A DNA stretch of 64,000 nucleotides from Bradyrhizobium erythrophlei (GCA_900129675.1 FSRD01000001.1:2035501-2099500); one strand, 5' to 3'; shown: positions 35,890 through 45,964, counted from the first letter of the stretch. Made by a program: numbers and translations. Notes: generated from the sequence alone by a model not told the origin.

Positions 35890-37577
35890 CTGGCCTTCCC
35901 TGTCGCATCCGCATCGATATCGCTGCGCTTGAGTAGATAGTCGAGGCCGCCGACGCGATACCATCGGTAGCCGTAACCCTCCAGCATCAGCGTATGCCTG
36001 CCGCGCTCATCGGCTTGGCTGTGATCCTCCGACAGCAGGTTGACCAGCAGCTTGCCGGCCTCGCCGGGCAGCCCGACCGCAAACGCGACTTCGCGTGGCT
36101 TCTCGTCGAGATTGTGCACGAACAGCACCGAATTGTTGCGCCAGTCGTAGCGGATCACCAGCACCGCCGGGTCGCGCGCCGCAATCACCTTGAAATCGCC
36201 CCAGCCGACCTCGGGGACTTCCTTCCGCATCCGGATGATGCGCTCGGTCCAGTTCAACATCGAATCGGGATCGCGGCGCTGTTTCGCGGCATTGACATGC
36301 TCGTAGCCATAAGGACCCTCGTCGATGACGGGCGAGCAGGGCTTGTCGCTCTCGGTGAATCCGGCATGCGGCTCGGTCGACCATTGCATCGGCGTGCGCG
36401 CGCAATTGCGCTCGGGCAGATCGAGATTGTCACCCATCGCGATCTCGTCGCCATAGCGAATGACCGGTGTCCCCGGCAGCGTGCACATCAGGCTGTAGGC
36501 GAGCTCGAGCCGCCGCCGGTCGCCGCCCAGCATCGGCGCGAGGCGCCGGCGGATGCCGCGATCGTAGAGTTGCATGTTCTTGTCGGGGCCGAACGCCTTG
36601 AACACGGTGTCGCGCTGCGGCTTGGTCAGCCGGCCGAGATCGAGCTCGTCATGGTTGCGCAGGAACAAGCCCCATTGCGCGGTCGCGGGCCGCGGCCGGG
36701 TCGCCGTCAGCGATTTCGCCAGCGGACGGGCATCGGCGGAGGCCAGTGCATAGAACAGATGCTGGTTGACCTGAAAATTGAACATCATGTGCATGCGGTC
36801 GCCGTCGCGGCCGAAATAGTCCATGTCGGTTTCGGGCAGCACATTGGCTTCCGCCAGAATGATGGCGTCTCCTTTCCGCCATTGCAGGAATTCGCGGAAC
36901 GAGCGCAGCATGTCGTATTGTTCGACGGGCTTCTTCACCCTGGCGCCCTTGGTCGCAATCACGAAGGGGACCGCGTCCATGCGAAAGCCGGAGACGCCGA
37001 GCTGAATCCAGAACCCCATGATCTTGAGGATTTCTGCCTGCACATGCGGGTTGGAGGTGTTGAGATCGGGCTGGAAATCGTAGAAGCGATGGAAATACCA
37101 GGCGCTCGCTTCCTTATCCCGCGTCCAAGTCGATTTCTGCACGCCGGGAAATACCATGCCGGTGTTGGCATTCGCCGGCCGCTTGTCGGACCAGACATAC
37201 CAGTCGCGGTATGGCGAGTCCTTTGCGCTCCGCGCCTCGCGAAACCAGGAATGCTGGTCGGAGGTGTGGTTGACGACGAGGTCGATGATGACGCGGATGC
37301 CGCGCTGCCGGCAGCCATGGGTGAATTCGACGAAGTCGCCGAGCGTGCCGTAACGGGGATCGACGCCGTAATAATCCGAGATGTCGTAGCCGTCGTCCCG
37401 GCCGGGCGAGGGCTGGAACGGCATCAGCCAGATCGCGGTGATGCCGAGACCGTGCAGATAATCCAGCCTCCGCAACAAGCCTTTGAAATCGCCGATCCCG
37501 TCGCCATTGGCATCCATGTAGGTGCCGACGGAAAGGCAATAGATGACGCCGTTCTTGTACCAGAGATCGTCGATCAT
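35877..37577 (-). CDS. GH13 trehalose-synthase-like enzyme (TreS type)
   Basis: A 566-aa GH13 enzyme that starts WYKNGVIYCLSVGTYMDANG, a TreS-like opening. The nucleophile is Asp201 in GFRMDAVPF, the acid/base is Glu243 in ILAEANVLP and the third acid is Asp310 in LRNHDELDL. TreS interconverts maltose and trehalose. It has no maltokinase fused or adjacent, and sits opposite an alpha-glucosidase with a 13-bp overlap of the 3' ends. Role in trehalose or glucan turnover is inferred. Confidence 0.85.
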   Translation of the reverse strand: MIDDLWYKNGVIYCLSVGTYMDANGDGIGDFKGLLRRLDYLHGLGITAIWLMPFQPSPGRDDGYDISDYYGVDPRYGTLGDFVEFTHGCRQRGIRVIIDLVVNHTSDQHSWFREARSAKDSPYRDWYVWSDKRPANANTGMVFPGVQKSTWTRDKEASAWYFHRFYDFQPDLNTSNPHVQAEILKIMGFWIQLGVSGFRMDAVPFVIATKGARVKKPVEQYDMLRSFREFLQWRKGDAIILAEANVLPETDMDYFGRDGDRMHMMFNFQVNQHLFYALASADARPLAKSLTATRPRPATAQWGLFLRNHDELDLGRLTKPQRDTVFKAFGPDKNMQLYDRGIRRRLAPMLGGDRRRLELAYSLMCTLPGTPVIRYGDEIAMGDNLDLPERNCARTPMQWSTEPHAGFTESDKPCSPVIDEGPYGYEHVNAAKQRRDPDSMLNWTERIIRMRKEVPEVGWGDFKVIAARDPAVLVIRYDWRNNSVLFVHNLDEKPREVAFAVGLPGEAGKLLVNLLSEDHSQADERGRHTLMLEGYGYRWYRVGGLDYLLKRSDIDADATGKASHPA

Positions 37578-37659
37578 GCCGGGCAGCCCTCATCGGTCCG
37601 CCCAGGACGTTGTTAGCGGCCGATAGATAAGCGGTGAGGGGGCCGCGAAGTTCCGGCGA

Positions 37660-37808
37660 ATTCACCCTCGTCCCGGCCTTGAGCCGGGACCCAACCACAG
37701 GACCGTGTTGTACGAAGGCTGTCGCCCTAGCGCGGTGTAACAACAGCCATCGGTGGTTATGGGTCCCCGCTCCCGTGCGCAATTGCGCACCGGGCGGGGA
37801 CGACGATG
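37660..37808. repeat. Palindromic dispersed repeat between GH13 and VWA genes
   Basis: CTCGTCCCGGCCTTGAGCCGGGACCCA forms a hairpin (CCCGGC/GCCGGG) at about 37668-37694, with further blocks such as TGCGCAATTGCGCA (37778-37791). The style is that of Bradyrhizobium-group intergenic repeats. No gene is seen from 37578 to 37823. Confidence 0.55.
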
Positions 37809-37823
37809 TTGGATGCCGCTATC

Positions 37824-38945
37824 TCACCGCCTGATCTGCGCCTTCAGCGTATCCTCGACCACGCGATCGAACGACAATGCACTCGGGGACGCCTTGGCGC
37901 GCTGGTCGGCGACGTATTTGTCCCGCATCGCCACCAGGGCCGAGAGCTTGTCGTTGAGCTCCTTGCGCTGGTTCATCTGCTTGTTGACTTCATCCATGCG
38001 GGCTTCCGGTTTCAACCCGCGCAAGCTGTCCGGCAATTCCTCGTCTTTCAGCGTGGCAAGCTTCTGCCGGCCGGCGGCGATATCGCTGACCAGGTCGCCT
38101 TCGCCGGTGACGGCTTCCGAGGTCGCCTCGGCGCGCTTGTTGATGAAGCTCGCCATCTCGGAAGCCTGCGAGGGCGCTGCTGCCGCGACATTCGACAGTT
38201 GCTGGGTCTCGTCCTCGGTGCGCTTCTGCAGCGCCCGCGGACCGTAGGGGATCACGGTGCCGTTGATCTCGCGCTGCAGGATGATGATGTCCTGATCGAA
38301 CGGCGTCTCGATCACGACGATCTGTCCGCCATCCTGCGGGATCGGAATGAAGCGGCCGTTGCCGTTCTGGGCGATATCGCGCCAGACCCGTTCGGTATCC
38401 TGCGCGTTGCCGGCGAGCACGGTGTTGACGATGATGTCCTTTTGCTTCGCCACCGACAGCGTGACCGGATATTTGGTGTCCTGCGCGTAATCCATGTGCG
38501 GCGGCGCGTCGCCGACCAGAAACACGATCCGCCTGGTATCGCCGCCGGTGGTCCATTGCAGCTTGTTGACGGCGACATCGAGCGCCTCGTTGACGCTTTC
38601 CGGCCAGTCGCCGCCGCCACGGGCCTTCAATTCCAGAAGGTGAGCGTAGAGATCCTGGATGTCGGTGGTGAGTTCGATTTTCCTGGTGACGTAGTCGTCG
38701 CCGATGTCGCGGTAGGCGACGAGGCCCATGCGGATGTCGGCGTCGGGATTGGAATCGACGATCGCGGTCGCGATCGACCAGATCTTTCGTTTGGCGCCTT
38801 CGATCAGCCCGCCCATCGATCCCGTGGTGTCGAGAACGAAGGCGACTTCGACGGTGGGTTTTGCAACGGCGGCCGACAGGCCGGCCAACAGCGGGAATGT
38901 TGCGAGAGCGAATGCGAGCGAGCGAAGTGCGATGCCTGACTTCAT
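37824..38945 (-). CDS. Exported VWA-domain protein
   Basis: A 373-aa protein with a signal peptide (to about residue 28). The von Willebrand A domain carries the metal-site motif FVLDTTGSMGG (residues 36-46) and the later acidic/Thr positions (VAYRDIGDD, FLVGDAPPHMDY). A C-terminal coiled-coil-rich region follows (residues 240-373). Periplasmic metal-dependent protein binding is likely; the partner is unknown. A strong AGGAG precedes the ATG. It is single, with no MoxR or secretion partner in view. Confidence 0.85.
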   Translation of the reverse strand: MKSGIALRSLAFALATFPLLAGLSAAVAKPTVEVAFVLDTTGSMGGLIEGAKRKIWSIATAIVDSNPDADIRMGLVAYRDIGDDYVTRKIELTTDIQDLYAHLLELKARGGGDWPESVNEALDVAVNKLQWTTGGDTRRIVFLVGDAPPHMDYAQDTKYPVTLSVAKQKDIIVNTVLAGNAQDTERVWRDIAQNGNGRFIPIPQDGGQIVVIETPFDQDIIILQREINGTVIPYGPRALQKRTEDETQQLSNVAAAAPSQASEMASFINKRAEATSEAVTGEGDLVSDIAAGRQKLATLKDEELPDSLRGLKPEARMDEVNKQMNQRKELNDKLSALVAMRDKYVADQRAKASPSALSFDRVVEDTLKAQIRR

Positions 38946-39101
38946 GGTTCTCCTCCGTGTATTCCGTCCCTCGGAACCTAGGTTCCACTCGGTTCACGGT
39001 CGCCTGAGGTCGAAAACAAGGCGGGGCGGGTGCGAATTTGCGGCCCATTTCGCGCCACCGTCCTGTTGGGCGGTGGCGCCGAAATCGGCTAGGATCAACA
39101 G

Positions 39102-39587
39102 ATGGAATCGCCCGCCCGCCAGATCAGCCTCGCGCCCGCGCCGGACGGCCGTCAGTCGGAGACCGCGCTCAAGATCGCGCGCGGCACCGCGAGGCTGTTG
39201 AGATCGCTCGGATTTTCCTGCATCAGCGAACTGCCGCTGCCGTCGGGCCGGCGCGCCGATCTGGTGGCGCTGAACGAGCGCGGCGAGATCTGGATCGTCG
39301 AGATCAAATCGTCGCTCGAGGATTTCCGCGCCGACCAGAAATGGCCGGAGTATCGCGCGCATTGCGACCGGCTGTTCTTTGCCTTTACGCAGGATCTGCC
39401 GTGCGAGATTTTCCCGGCCGATACCGGTCTGATCGTCGCCGATGCCTATGCCGCGCATTTGCATTGCGAGGCGCCCGAGCATCGCCTGCCGGCGCCGACG
39501 CGCAAATCGATGACGGTGCGGTTTGCCATTGCCGCCGCACAACGCATCAACCGGCTGGTCGATCCGCAGGGGCACGGCGAGTTTTAG
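39102..39587 (+). CDS. mmcB: MmcB-family DNA repair protein
   Basis: A 161-aa protein matching the alphaproteobacterial MmcB family: a nuclease-like core with RADLVALNERGEIWIVEIKS (an Asp then E-x-K, as in PD-(D/E)XK enzymes), followed by DFRADQKWPEYRAHCDRLFF. In Caulobacter, MmcB is an SOS-induced protein that helps repair mitomycin-C damage. No LexA box was confirmed by eye in the short promoter. Confidence 0.88.
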   Translation: MESPARQISLAPAPDGRQSETALKIARGTARLLRSLGFSCISELPLPSGRRADLVALNERGEIWIVEIKSSLEDFRADQKWPEYRAHCDRLFFAFTQDLPCEIFPADTGLIVADAYAAHLHCEAPEHRLPAPTRKSMTVRFAIAAAQRINRLVDPQGHGEF

Positions 39588-39608
39588 AGTTCGATTGTGC
39601 AACAAGCG

Positions 39609-39745
39609 TAAGGGTGGGCAGGGCGACTTGTCCGCCGTAGCGCAAAGAGCGAAGGCAGAAAGCCTGCCCACCATTGCAATCGCGATCTCGGAGACAGGGT
39701 CGGCCCGGCGCAAAGAGCGCCTTTTGCGCACCCTACGATCTCAAC
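39609..39745. repeat. Dispersed repeat (GTGGGCA...TGCCCAC type)
   Basis: GGTGGGCAGGG at 39612 pairs with CCTGCCCACC near 39663, and GCGCAAAGAGCG blocks recur (39640 and 39709). Related sequence occurs at 48941-49014. These are common Bradyrhizobium-group repeats between genes. Confidence 0.55.
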
Positions 39746-40300
39746 TCAACGCGGCGCGCGCTTGGCCAGAATGCGCTGCAGGGTGCGGCGGTGCATGTTG
39801 AGGCGACGGGCGGTTTCCGAGACGTTGCGATTGCACATCTCGTAGATGCGCTGGATGTGCTCCCAGCGGACGCGGTCGGCCGACATCGGGTTTGCCGGCA
39901 GTTCGGATTTCTCGGAGCCGCTGGCCAGCAATGCCGCGACCACGTCGTCGGCGTCGGCGGGCTTTGAGAGATAGTCCACCGCGCCCATCTTCACCGCGGT
40001 GACGGCGGTGGCGATATTGCCATAACCGGTCAGCACGATCGCGCGCGCCTCCGGCCGCTTGCGTTTCAGCGCAGACACCACGTCGAGGCCATTGCCGTCG
40101 CCGAGCCGCAAATCAACGACGGCGAAGGCCGGCGCGGCGCGGCCGATCTCGGCCAGCCCATCGGACACGGTGTCGCAGGACGTCACCGAGAAGCCGCGGG
40201 TCTCCATCGCGCGCGACAGCCGCTCCAGAAACGGCTTGTCGTCCTCGACGATGAGGAGCGAGCGGTCGGCGTGATCATTCAGTTCGGTGATGGCGTTCAC
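39746..40300 (-). CDS. actR: ActR/RegA-type redox response regulator
   Basis: A 184-aa regulator with a receiver domain (acidic pocket near residues 20-21, phospho-acceptor Asp63 in VVDLRLGDG, conserved Thr and Lys in VLTGYGN and LSKPAD). A Fis-type HTH ends the protein (NVSETARRLNMHRRTLQRIL). This is the RegA/ActR/PrrA layout that controls redox-linked genes such as those for respiration, CO2 and N2 fixation. GTG start with AAGGAT ahead. The matching kinase gene lies 107 bases upstream in the same direction. Confidence 0.93.
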   Translation of the reverse strand: MNAITELNDHADRSLLIVEDDKPFLERLSRAMETRGFSVTSCDTVSDGLAEIGRAAPAFAVVDLRLGDGNGLDVVSALKRKRPEARAIVLTGYGNIATAVTAVKMGAVDYLSKPADADDVVAALLASGSEKSELPANPMSADRVRWEHIQRIYEMCNRNVSETARRLNMHRRTLQRILAKRAPR

Positions 40301-40407
40301 GGTCGGATATCCTTGTGTCGGACATTCAACATATGGCGTGGCAAAATGGCGCTGCCAAGGCCACCTAAAGTCGACGGGACTGCCATCCTTAATGCCAGGA
40401 ACCGCTG

Positions 40408-41730
40408 TTAGGACGAAGTCTCAGGTTCGGCCTCGGCCGCCTCGAAGCGGTCGCGCGGCCAGACGATATGAACCACGGCGCCGTGATCGGGAAACACGCG
40501 GTTGGAGAACGACACCTTTGCGCCGGTGCGTTCCAGCAGGGTGCGGGCGATGAATATCCCAAGTCCAAGCCCGCCATGCTGGCTTTGCGCCTCATCCGCG
40601 CTGCGCCGCCGCGATAAATAGGGCTCGCCGATCCGTTTCAGCATGTCCGGCGCGATGCCCGGGCCATCGTCGGAAATGTTGATCTCGACGGTGTCGGCGT
40701 TCCACCACGCGTTCACCTCGACGGTCGTGCGCGCGAAATCGACGGCATTTTCCAGGATGTTGCCGACCCCATAGAGGATCGCGGGATTGCGGGCGCCGAC
40801 CGGCTCGCGCGTGGCTGCGACAGCAAGCCGCACCTTGATGGCGACACCGAAGTCGCGGTGCGGTGCCACCGTCTCCTCGATCAGCGTCGACAGCGGCATG
40901 CGGTCGAACGGCGCGCCGGACGCCGAGAGCTGGGTGATCTTGGCCAAAATGTCGCGGCAGCGCTGCGCCTGCTCGCGCAAGGTCTTGAGATCGGCGGCGA
41001 GATGGCCGTCCCGCACGGCCTTCTCCAGCTCGCGCGAAATCAGGAAGATCGTCGACAGCGGCGTGCCGAGTTCGTGCGCGGCGGCGGCGGCAAGCCCGTC
41101 GATCTGGGTGAGGTGCTGCTCGCGGGTCAACACCAGTTCGGTCGCGGCCAGCGCATCCGACAGCTTGCGGGATTCCTCGGTGACCTGGAACGCATACAGG
41201 CTCGTGACGCCGATCGCGAGCACGATCGAGAGCCAGACGCCGAGCAGATAGATCGGCGGCAGCACCAGGGGATCTTCGGTGTCCCATGGCAGCGGCAGAT
41301 GGAAGAACACCAGCGCCGAGGCGCAGGCCACCGCGAGCACGCCGAGCGCGATCGTCAACCGGATCGGCAGCGCGGTTGCCGAGATCAGGACCGGGGCGAG
41401 GAACAGAAATGAAAACGGATTTTGCAGGCCGCCGGTGAGGAACAGCAGGGCGGCCAGCTCGACGATGTTGAGCGCCAGCAGTGCCGCAGCATAGACCGGT
41501 TCCAGCCGCTGCATCGGATTGAACGCGATCTGCAGCGCGAGATTGAGCGCGGCCGAGAGGCCGACGATGGCGACGCAAGGGATGACGGGGACATCGAATT
41601 CGAGTCCCTGCGCCACGATGAAGATCGCCGCGAGCTGACCGAGCGCGGCCAGCCAGCGCAGCCGCAATATCGTATCCAGACGGACATAGCGGCGCGGCTG
41701 GCGGAAATCGGAGGCTGCAATTTCGGTCAT
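40408..41730 (-). CDS. actS: ActS/RegB/PrrB-type redox-sensing histidine kinase
   Basis: A 440-aa kinase with about six N-terminal membrane segments, the quinone-site motif GGLQNPF (100-106), H-box His219 in AAAAAHELGTPLS, a redox Cys258 in AQRCRDIL, and G-boxes DDGPGIAP and GLGLGIF. RegB-family kinases sense the quinone pool and an active-site cysteine and phosphorylate RegA. Together with the adjacent ActR it forms a complete pair. Confidence 0.93.
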   Translation of the reverse strand: MTEIAASDFRQPRRYVRLDTILRLRWLAALGQLAAIFIVAQGLEFDVPVIPCVAIVGLSAALNLALQIAFNPMQRLEPVYAAALLALNIVELAALLFLTGGLQNPFSFLFLAPVLISATALPIRLTIALGVLAVACASALVFFHLPLPWDTEDPLVLPPIYLLGVWLSIVLAIGVTSLYAFQVTEESRKLSDALAATELVLTREQHLTQIDGLAAAAAHELGTPLSTIFLISRELEKAVRDGHLAADLKTLREQAQRCRDILAKITQLSASGAPFDRMPLSTLIEETVAPHRDFGVAIKVRLAVAATREPVGARNPAILYGVGNILENAVDFARTTVEVNAWWNADTVEINISDDGPGIAPDMLKRIGEPYLSRRRSADEAQSQHGGLGLGIFIARTLLERTGAKVSFSNRVFPDHGAVVHIVWPRDRFEAAEAEPETSS

Positions 41731-41839
41731 ATCCGCAGTTTAGCCGCGCAAGCGCCCGATCACAAACGCGCGGCTCATAGCTTCGATTCCCGCGCAAGTC
41801 TTGCACTCGCCGCTGCAATGGCTCAATGAACGGCCCCAA

Positions 41840-42634
41840 ATGGCGAAAAGCGACCCGGTGCCAAATCCGCCGCCCGCCGCCGATCCGGCAGGATCCGCGG
41901 CGATCGACGTCGCGCATCTGGTCAAACTCTACAAGACCACCCGCGCGGTGGACGACGTGACGTTTCGGATCAGGCAGGGCAGCATCACCGGCCTGCTCGG
42001 CGGCAACGGCGCCGGCAAGACCACGACGATTGCGATGATCATGGGGCTGGTGCTGCCGACCGCGGGCCGCATCCAGGTGCTGGGCGCCGCGATGCCCGAG
42101 CAGAGCGCCGACGTGCTGGGGAGAATGAATTTCGAAAGCCCCTATGTCGACATGCCGATGCGGCTCACGGTGCGGCAGAACCTGACCATTTTCGGCCGCC
42201 TCTATGCGGTCGAGAATCTGCCCGCACGGATCGCGCAACTCGCTTCCGATCTCGACCTCGGCGACTTCCTCGACCGCGCCAACGGAAAACTCTCCGCCGG
42301 CCAGAAGACCCGCGTCGCGCTGGCGAAAGCGCTGATCAACCAGCCCGAATTGCTGCTGCTCGACGAGCCGACTGCGTCGCTCGATCCCGACACCGCCGAC
42401 TGGGTCCGGCAGCATCTGCAGAATTATCGCAAGACCCATGACGCGACCATTCTGCTGGCCTCGCACAACATGCTGGAGGTGGAACGGCTGTGCGATCGCG
42501 TCATCATCATGAAGCGCGGCAAGATCGAGGACGACGACAGCCCCGACCAGATCATGGCCCGTTACAACCGCGCCACGCTGGAGGAAGTGTTTCTGGACGT
42601 CGCGCGCGGGCGGGAGCGGGAGGGCGCGTCGTGA
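41840..42634 (+). CDS. ABC transporter ATPase subunit
   Basis: A 264-aa ABC ATPase: Walker A GGNGAGKTT, signature LSAGQKTRVALAKAL (variant of LSGGQ), Walker B ELLLLDEPTASLD and switch His in LLASHNMLE. It is of the drug/polysaccharide/NatA type with an acidic C-terminal end. The ATG at 41840 is preferred over TTG 41801. Its stop overlaps the permease start as GTGA, so both subunits are translated together. Confidence 0.9.
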   Translation: MAKSDPVPNPPPAADPAGSAAIDVAHLVKLYKTTRAVDDVTFRIRQGSITGLLGGNGAGKTTTIAMIMGLVLPTAGRIQVLGAAMPEQSADVLGRMNFESPYVDMPMRLTVRQNLTIFGRLYAVENLPARIAQLASDLDLGDFLDRANGKLSAGQKTRVALAKALINQPELLLLDEPTASLDPDTADWVRQHLQNYRKTHDATILLASHNMLEVERLCDRVIIMKRGKIEDDDSPDQIMARYNRATLEEVFLDVARGREREGAS

Positions 42635-43449
42635 GCGAAGCGGCGATCCGGCACACAATTTCGCTGCATCGCATCAACGCGATGGTGCTGCGCTATTGGT
42701 ATCTCCTGGTGTCGTCATGGCCGCGGATGCTGGAATTGATCTACTGGCCGGCGCTGCAGATCATCACCTGGGGCTTTCTGCAGAATTACATCGCGCAGAC
42801 GTCGGGTTTTTTCGCCCGCGCCGGCGGCTCGCTGATCGGCGCGGTGATCCTGTGGGACATCCTGTTCCGCGGCCAGCTCGGCTTTTCGATCTCGTTTCTC
42901 GAGGAGATGTGGGCGCGCAACCTCGGCAATCTGATGATGAGCCCGTTGAAGCCGATCGAGTTCCTGATCTCGCTGATGATCATGAGCCTGATCCGGCTCG
43001 CGATCGGCGTGATCCCGATGACGCTTTTGGCGCTGTACTTCTTCGATTTCAATTTTTATGGCATCGGGCTGCCGCTGATCGCCTTCTTCTGCAACCTGAT
43101 CTTCACCAGCTGGTCGATCGGGATCTTTGTTTCAGGCCTCGTGCTGCGCAATGGGCTCGGCGCCGAGAGCATCGTCTGGACGCTGATGTTCGGCCTGATG
43201 CCGCTGGCCTGCATCTATTACCCCGTCAGCGTGCTGCCGCATTGGCTGCAATATCTCGCCTGGGCGTTGCCGCCGACCTATGTGTTCGAGGGCATGCGCG
43301 CGCTGTTGATCGATCATGAGTTTCGGACCGAGCTGATGGTCGACGCCCTGGCGATCAATGCGGTGCTGTTCATTGCCTCATTTGCGATCTTTCTTGCCCT
43401 TTTACGCAGCGCCAAGCGGCACGGCTCGCTGCTCGGAGGCGGTGAATAA
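42631..43449 (+). CDS. ABC-2 type transporter permease
   Basis: A 272-aa permease with six membrane segments and the ABC-2 C-terminal block VSVLPHWLQYLAWALPPTYVFEGM. It starts at GTG 42631, which overlaps the ATPase stop by four bases; GGGAGGG lies upstream. With its partner it forms an exporter of unknown substrate. The promoter is shared divergently with actS. Confidence 0.9.
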   Translation: MSEAAIRHTISLHRINAMVLRYWYLLVSSWPRMLELIYWPALQIITWGFLQNYIAQTSGFFARAGGSLIGAVILWDILFRGQLGFSISFLEEMWARNLGNLMMSPLKPIEFLISLMIMSLIRLAIGVIPMTLLALYFFDFNFYGIGLPLIAFFCNLIFTSWSIGIFVSGLVLRNGLGAESIVWTLMFGLMPLACIYYPVSVLPHWLQYLAWALPPTYVFEGMRALLIDHEFRTELMVDALAINAVLFIASFAIFLALLRSAKRHGSLLGGGE

Positions 43450-43574
43450 CTCTCACTTTCCCGTGGATTTGCGGGGTTTTAGGCCTCGAAAGCCGATAAA
43501 TATACTGAAGTGTGGATTGACGCATTATTGCGCATTGGACAGGATGCTGCGGCGCAAAACAGGGGTCTTAGATA

Positions 43575-44921
43575 ATGCCGATTGGTGAATTTGGTGCACC
43601 GCCACTGGCGGCCGAAGGCAGTCCGGCACTCACGACGCCGATGTACTGGATGTACGAGATGGCGCATGCGTCGCTCAATCCGGCGCGCGCGGTGACCGAC
43701 GCCGCGAAAATCCTGTTTCAGAATCCGCTCAATCCGTGGACCCACACCCAGTTCGGCAAATCGATCGCCGCCGGCTGTGAATTGTTCGAACGGGCCACGC
43801 GCCGTTACGGCAAGCCGGAATGGGGTCTCGACACCACCGAGGTCAACGGCGTGCGCACGGCGGTGGAAGTCCGCTCGATTTGGGAAAAGCCGTTCTGCCG
43901 TCTGCTGTATTTCGATCGCAAGCTGACGCGCCCGTTGCGCGCGCCGCAGCCGCGCGTCCTGATCGTGGCGCCGATGTCCGGCCATTACGCGACGCTTTTG
44001 CGCGGCACCGTCGAAGCCTTCCTGCCGACGCATGAGGTCTACATCACCGACTGGTCGGACGCGCGCATGGTGCCGCTCGCCGAAGGCCGCTTCGACCTCG
44101 ATGATTATGTCGATTACGTCATCGAGATGCTGCACGTGCTCGGCGGCAACATGCATGTCGTTGCGGTGTGCCAGCCGTCGGTGCCCGTGGTGGCGGCGGT
44201 TTCCATCATGGAAGCGGCAAACGATCCGTTCGTGCCGCTGTCGATGACGCTGATGGGCGGACCGATCGATACCCGCCGCAATCCAACCTCGGTCAACAAC
44301 CTCGCCGCCGAGCGCGGCATCGAATGGTTCCGCAACCACGTCATCACCAAGGTGCCGTTCCCGCATCCCGGCGTGATGCGCGACGTCTATCCGGGCTTCC
44401 TGCAGCTCTCGGGCTTCATCACCATGAATCTCGACCGCCATACCGACGCCCACAAGCGGCTGTTCAGCAATCTGGTCAAGGGCGACGGCGATCTCGTCGA
44501 CAAGCACCGCGAATTCTATGATGAATATCTCGCGGTGATGGATCTGACCGCGGAGTATTATCTGCAGACCGTCGACGTCGTGTTCGTCAAGCACGCGCTG
44601 CCGAAGGGCGAGATGACCCATCGCGGCAAGCCGGTCGATCCCTCGAAGATCAGGCGCGTGGCGCTGATGACGGTGGAAGGCGAGAAAGACGACATCTCCG
44701 GTCTGGGCCAGACCGAAGCGACCCACGCGATATGCACAGCGATTCCCGCTCATCGCCGCGTGCATTACGTGCAAAAAGGCGTCGGGCATTACGGCGTGTT
44801 CAACGGTTCGCGTTTTCGTTCTGAAATCGTGCCGCGAATCTCCGATTTCATGCTGTCGGCGGCGAATACCAAGCCGAAATTGGTCGCCGCTGCCGACAAA
44901 TCGGTCGCCGCTGCCGAATAA
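43575..44921 (+). CDS. phaZ: Intracellular polyhydroxyalkanoate depolymerase
   Basis: A 448-aa protein of the intracellular PhaZ family. The nucleophile is Cys199 in VVAVCQPSVP, the cysteine-type lipase box typical of these enzymes; Asp in VEGEKDDISG and His in GVGHYGVFNG complete the triad. It mobilises stored PHB in carbon starvation and fits with the phasin at 3013. It stands alone after the ABC-2 pair. Confidence 0.92.
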   Translation: MPIGEFGAPPLAAEGSPALTTPMYWMYEMAHASLNPARAVTDAAKILFQNPLNPWTHTQFGKSIAAGCELFERATRRYGKPEWGLDTTEVNGVRTAVEVRSIWEKPFCRLLYFDRKLTRPLRAPQPRVLIVAPMSGHYATLLRGTVEAFLPTHEVYITDWSDARMVPLAEGRFDLDDYVDYVIEMLHVLGGNMHVVAVCQPSVPVVAAVSIMEAANDPFVPLSMTLMGGPIDTRRNPTSVNNLAAERGIEWFRNHVITKVPFPHPGVMRDVYPGFLQLSGFITMNLDRHTDAHKRLFSNLVKGDGDLVDKHREFYDEYLAVMDLTAEYYLQTVDVVFVKHALPKGEMTHRGKPVDPSKIRRVALMTVEGEKDDISGLGQTEATHAICTAIPAHRRVHYVQKGVGHYGVFNGSRFRSEIVPRISDFMLSAANTKPKLVAAADKSVAAAE

Positions 44922-45203
44922 GGGTGATTCCGGGGTCGATTCGTTGGGCGCGATAAGCCCCTGAATTGATTAAAAGAACCGGGATTCGCCGCCCTCGGAA
45001 GGAATGAGTTAAACCTCATCTCTTGAGGGTGTGTTCCCGGCCCGGTTCCATCCAAAATTTATGGTTCCGCCCCCAGCCGGTAGGGGTCAATTAGTGACCA
45101 GCCCCTGTATATTGGGCAAATGATTTGTTTTTGCGCCGAGCGATTTCAGTGGCGGCGGTTATGGCAGAATCCGGGCGAACTCCTGCTCCCCGGACTGTCA
45201 GAC

Positions 45204-45959
45204 ATGGCTACTCGCGCGCTCCTCTATCGGCGGCCTGCCGAACCCTCGACTCTCGTGGTCAAACACGGCTCCCAATTCTTCGCGATCAGGCTGCGCCGGC
45301 ATCGCCGCGCGCGGCGCTACACCTTGCGCATTCATCCAACCGACCGCGAAGCGATCCTGACCATGCCGCCGCGCGGCACGCTCATGGAAGCCAAGGACTT
45401 TGCGCAGCTACACGGCGGCTGGATCGCCGCGCGTCTCGGCCGTTTGCCGAAGGCGGCGCCGTTTCATTCCGGCACGGTGGTGCCGCTGCGCGGTGTTCCG
45501 CACCGGATCGTGCATCGCTCCGGCGAACGCGGCACGGTGTGGACCGAAACCCGCGACAGCGGCGAGAGGATTTTGTGCGTGGCCGGCGGGCTCGAGCACA
45601 TGGACCGGCGCGTGCACGACTTCCTCAAGCGCGAAGCGCGCAAGGATTTGCACAAGGCTTCGCTGGCCTATGCCGCCGATCTCGGCGTGCGGGTCCGGCG
45701 GGTGTCGATCCGCGATCAGTCGAGCCGCTGGGGTTCGTGCACCTCGGCCGGATCGCTGTCGTTCTCATGGCGGCTGATCCTGGCGCCGCCTTATGTGCTC
45801 GACTATCTCGCCGCCCATGAAGTGGCGCATCTCGTCGAGATGAACCATTCGCCGCGGTTCTGGCGGGTGGTCGGCCGGGTCTGCGATCACGTCGAACGCG
45901 CCAAGCGCTGGCTCGACACCTACGGCAACGACCTGCATCGCTACGGGATCGAGGATTAG
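45204..45959 (+). CDS. YgjP-like M48-type metallopeptidase
   Basis: A 251-aa protein: an N-terminal domain with IRLRRHRRARRYTLRI, then the signature RDQSSRWGSCTSAGSLSFSW and the zinc motif HEVAHLVEMNHSPRFW (HExxH plus downstream His). This is the YgjP/WLM-like family of zinc proteases, function unclear. The frame begins at ATG 45120, but ATG 45204 gives the usual family start. Upstream (44922-45203) there is only a hairpin AGGGGTCA/TGACCAGCCCCT near 45086-45110 and no other gene. Confidence 0.85.
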   Translation: MATRALLYRRPAEPSTLVVKHGSQFFAIRLRRHRRARRYTLRIHPTDREAILTMPPRGTLMEAKDFAQLHGGWIAARLGRLPKAAPFHSGTVVPLRGVPHRIVHRSGERGTVWTETRDSGERILCVAGGLEHMDRRVHDFLKREARKDLHKASLAYAADLGVRVRRVSIRDQSSRWGSCTSAGSLSFSWRLILAPPYVLDYLAAHEVAHLVEMNHSPRFWRVVGRVCDHVERAKRWLDTYGNDLHRYGIED

Positions 45960-45964
45960 CTCCG

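Noticed and set aside
40592..42658. 688-aa - strand ORF
   Set aside because: Shadow frame of actS and antisense of the ABC ATPase; no domains.
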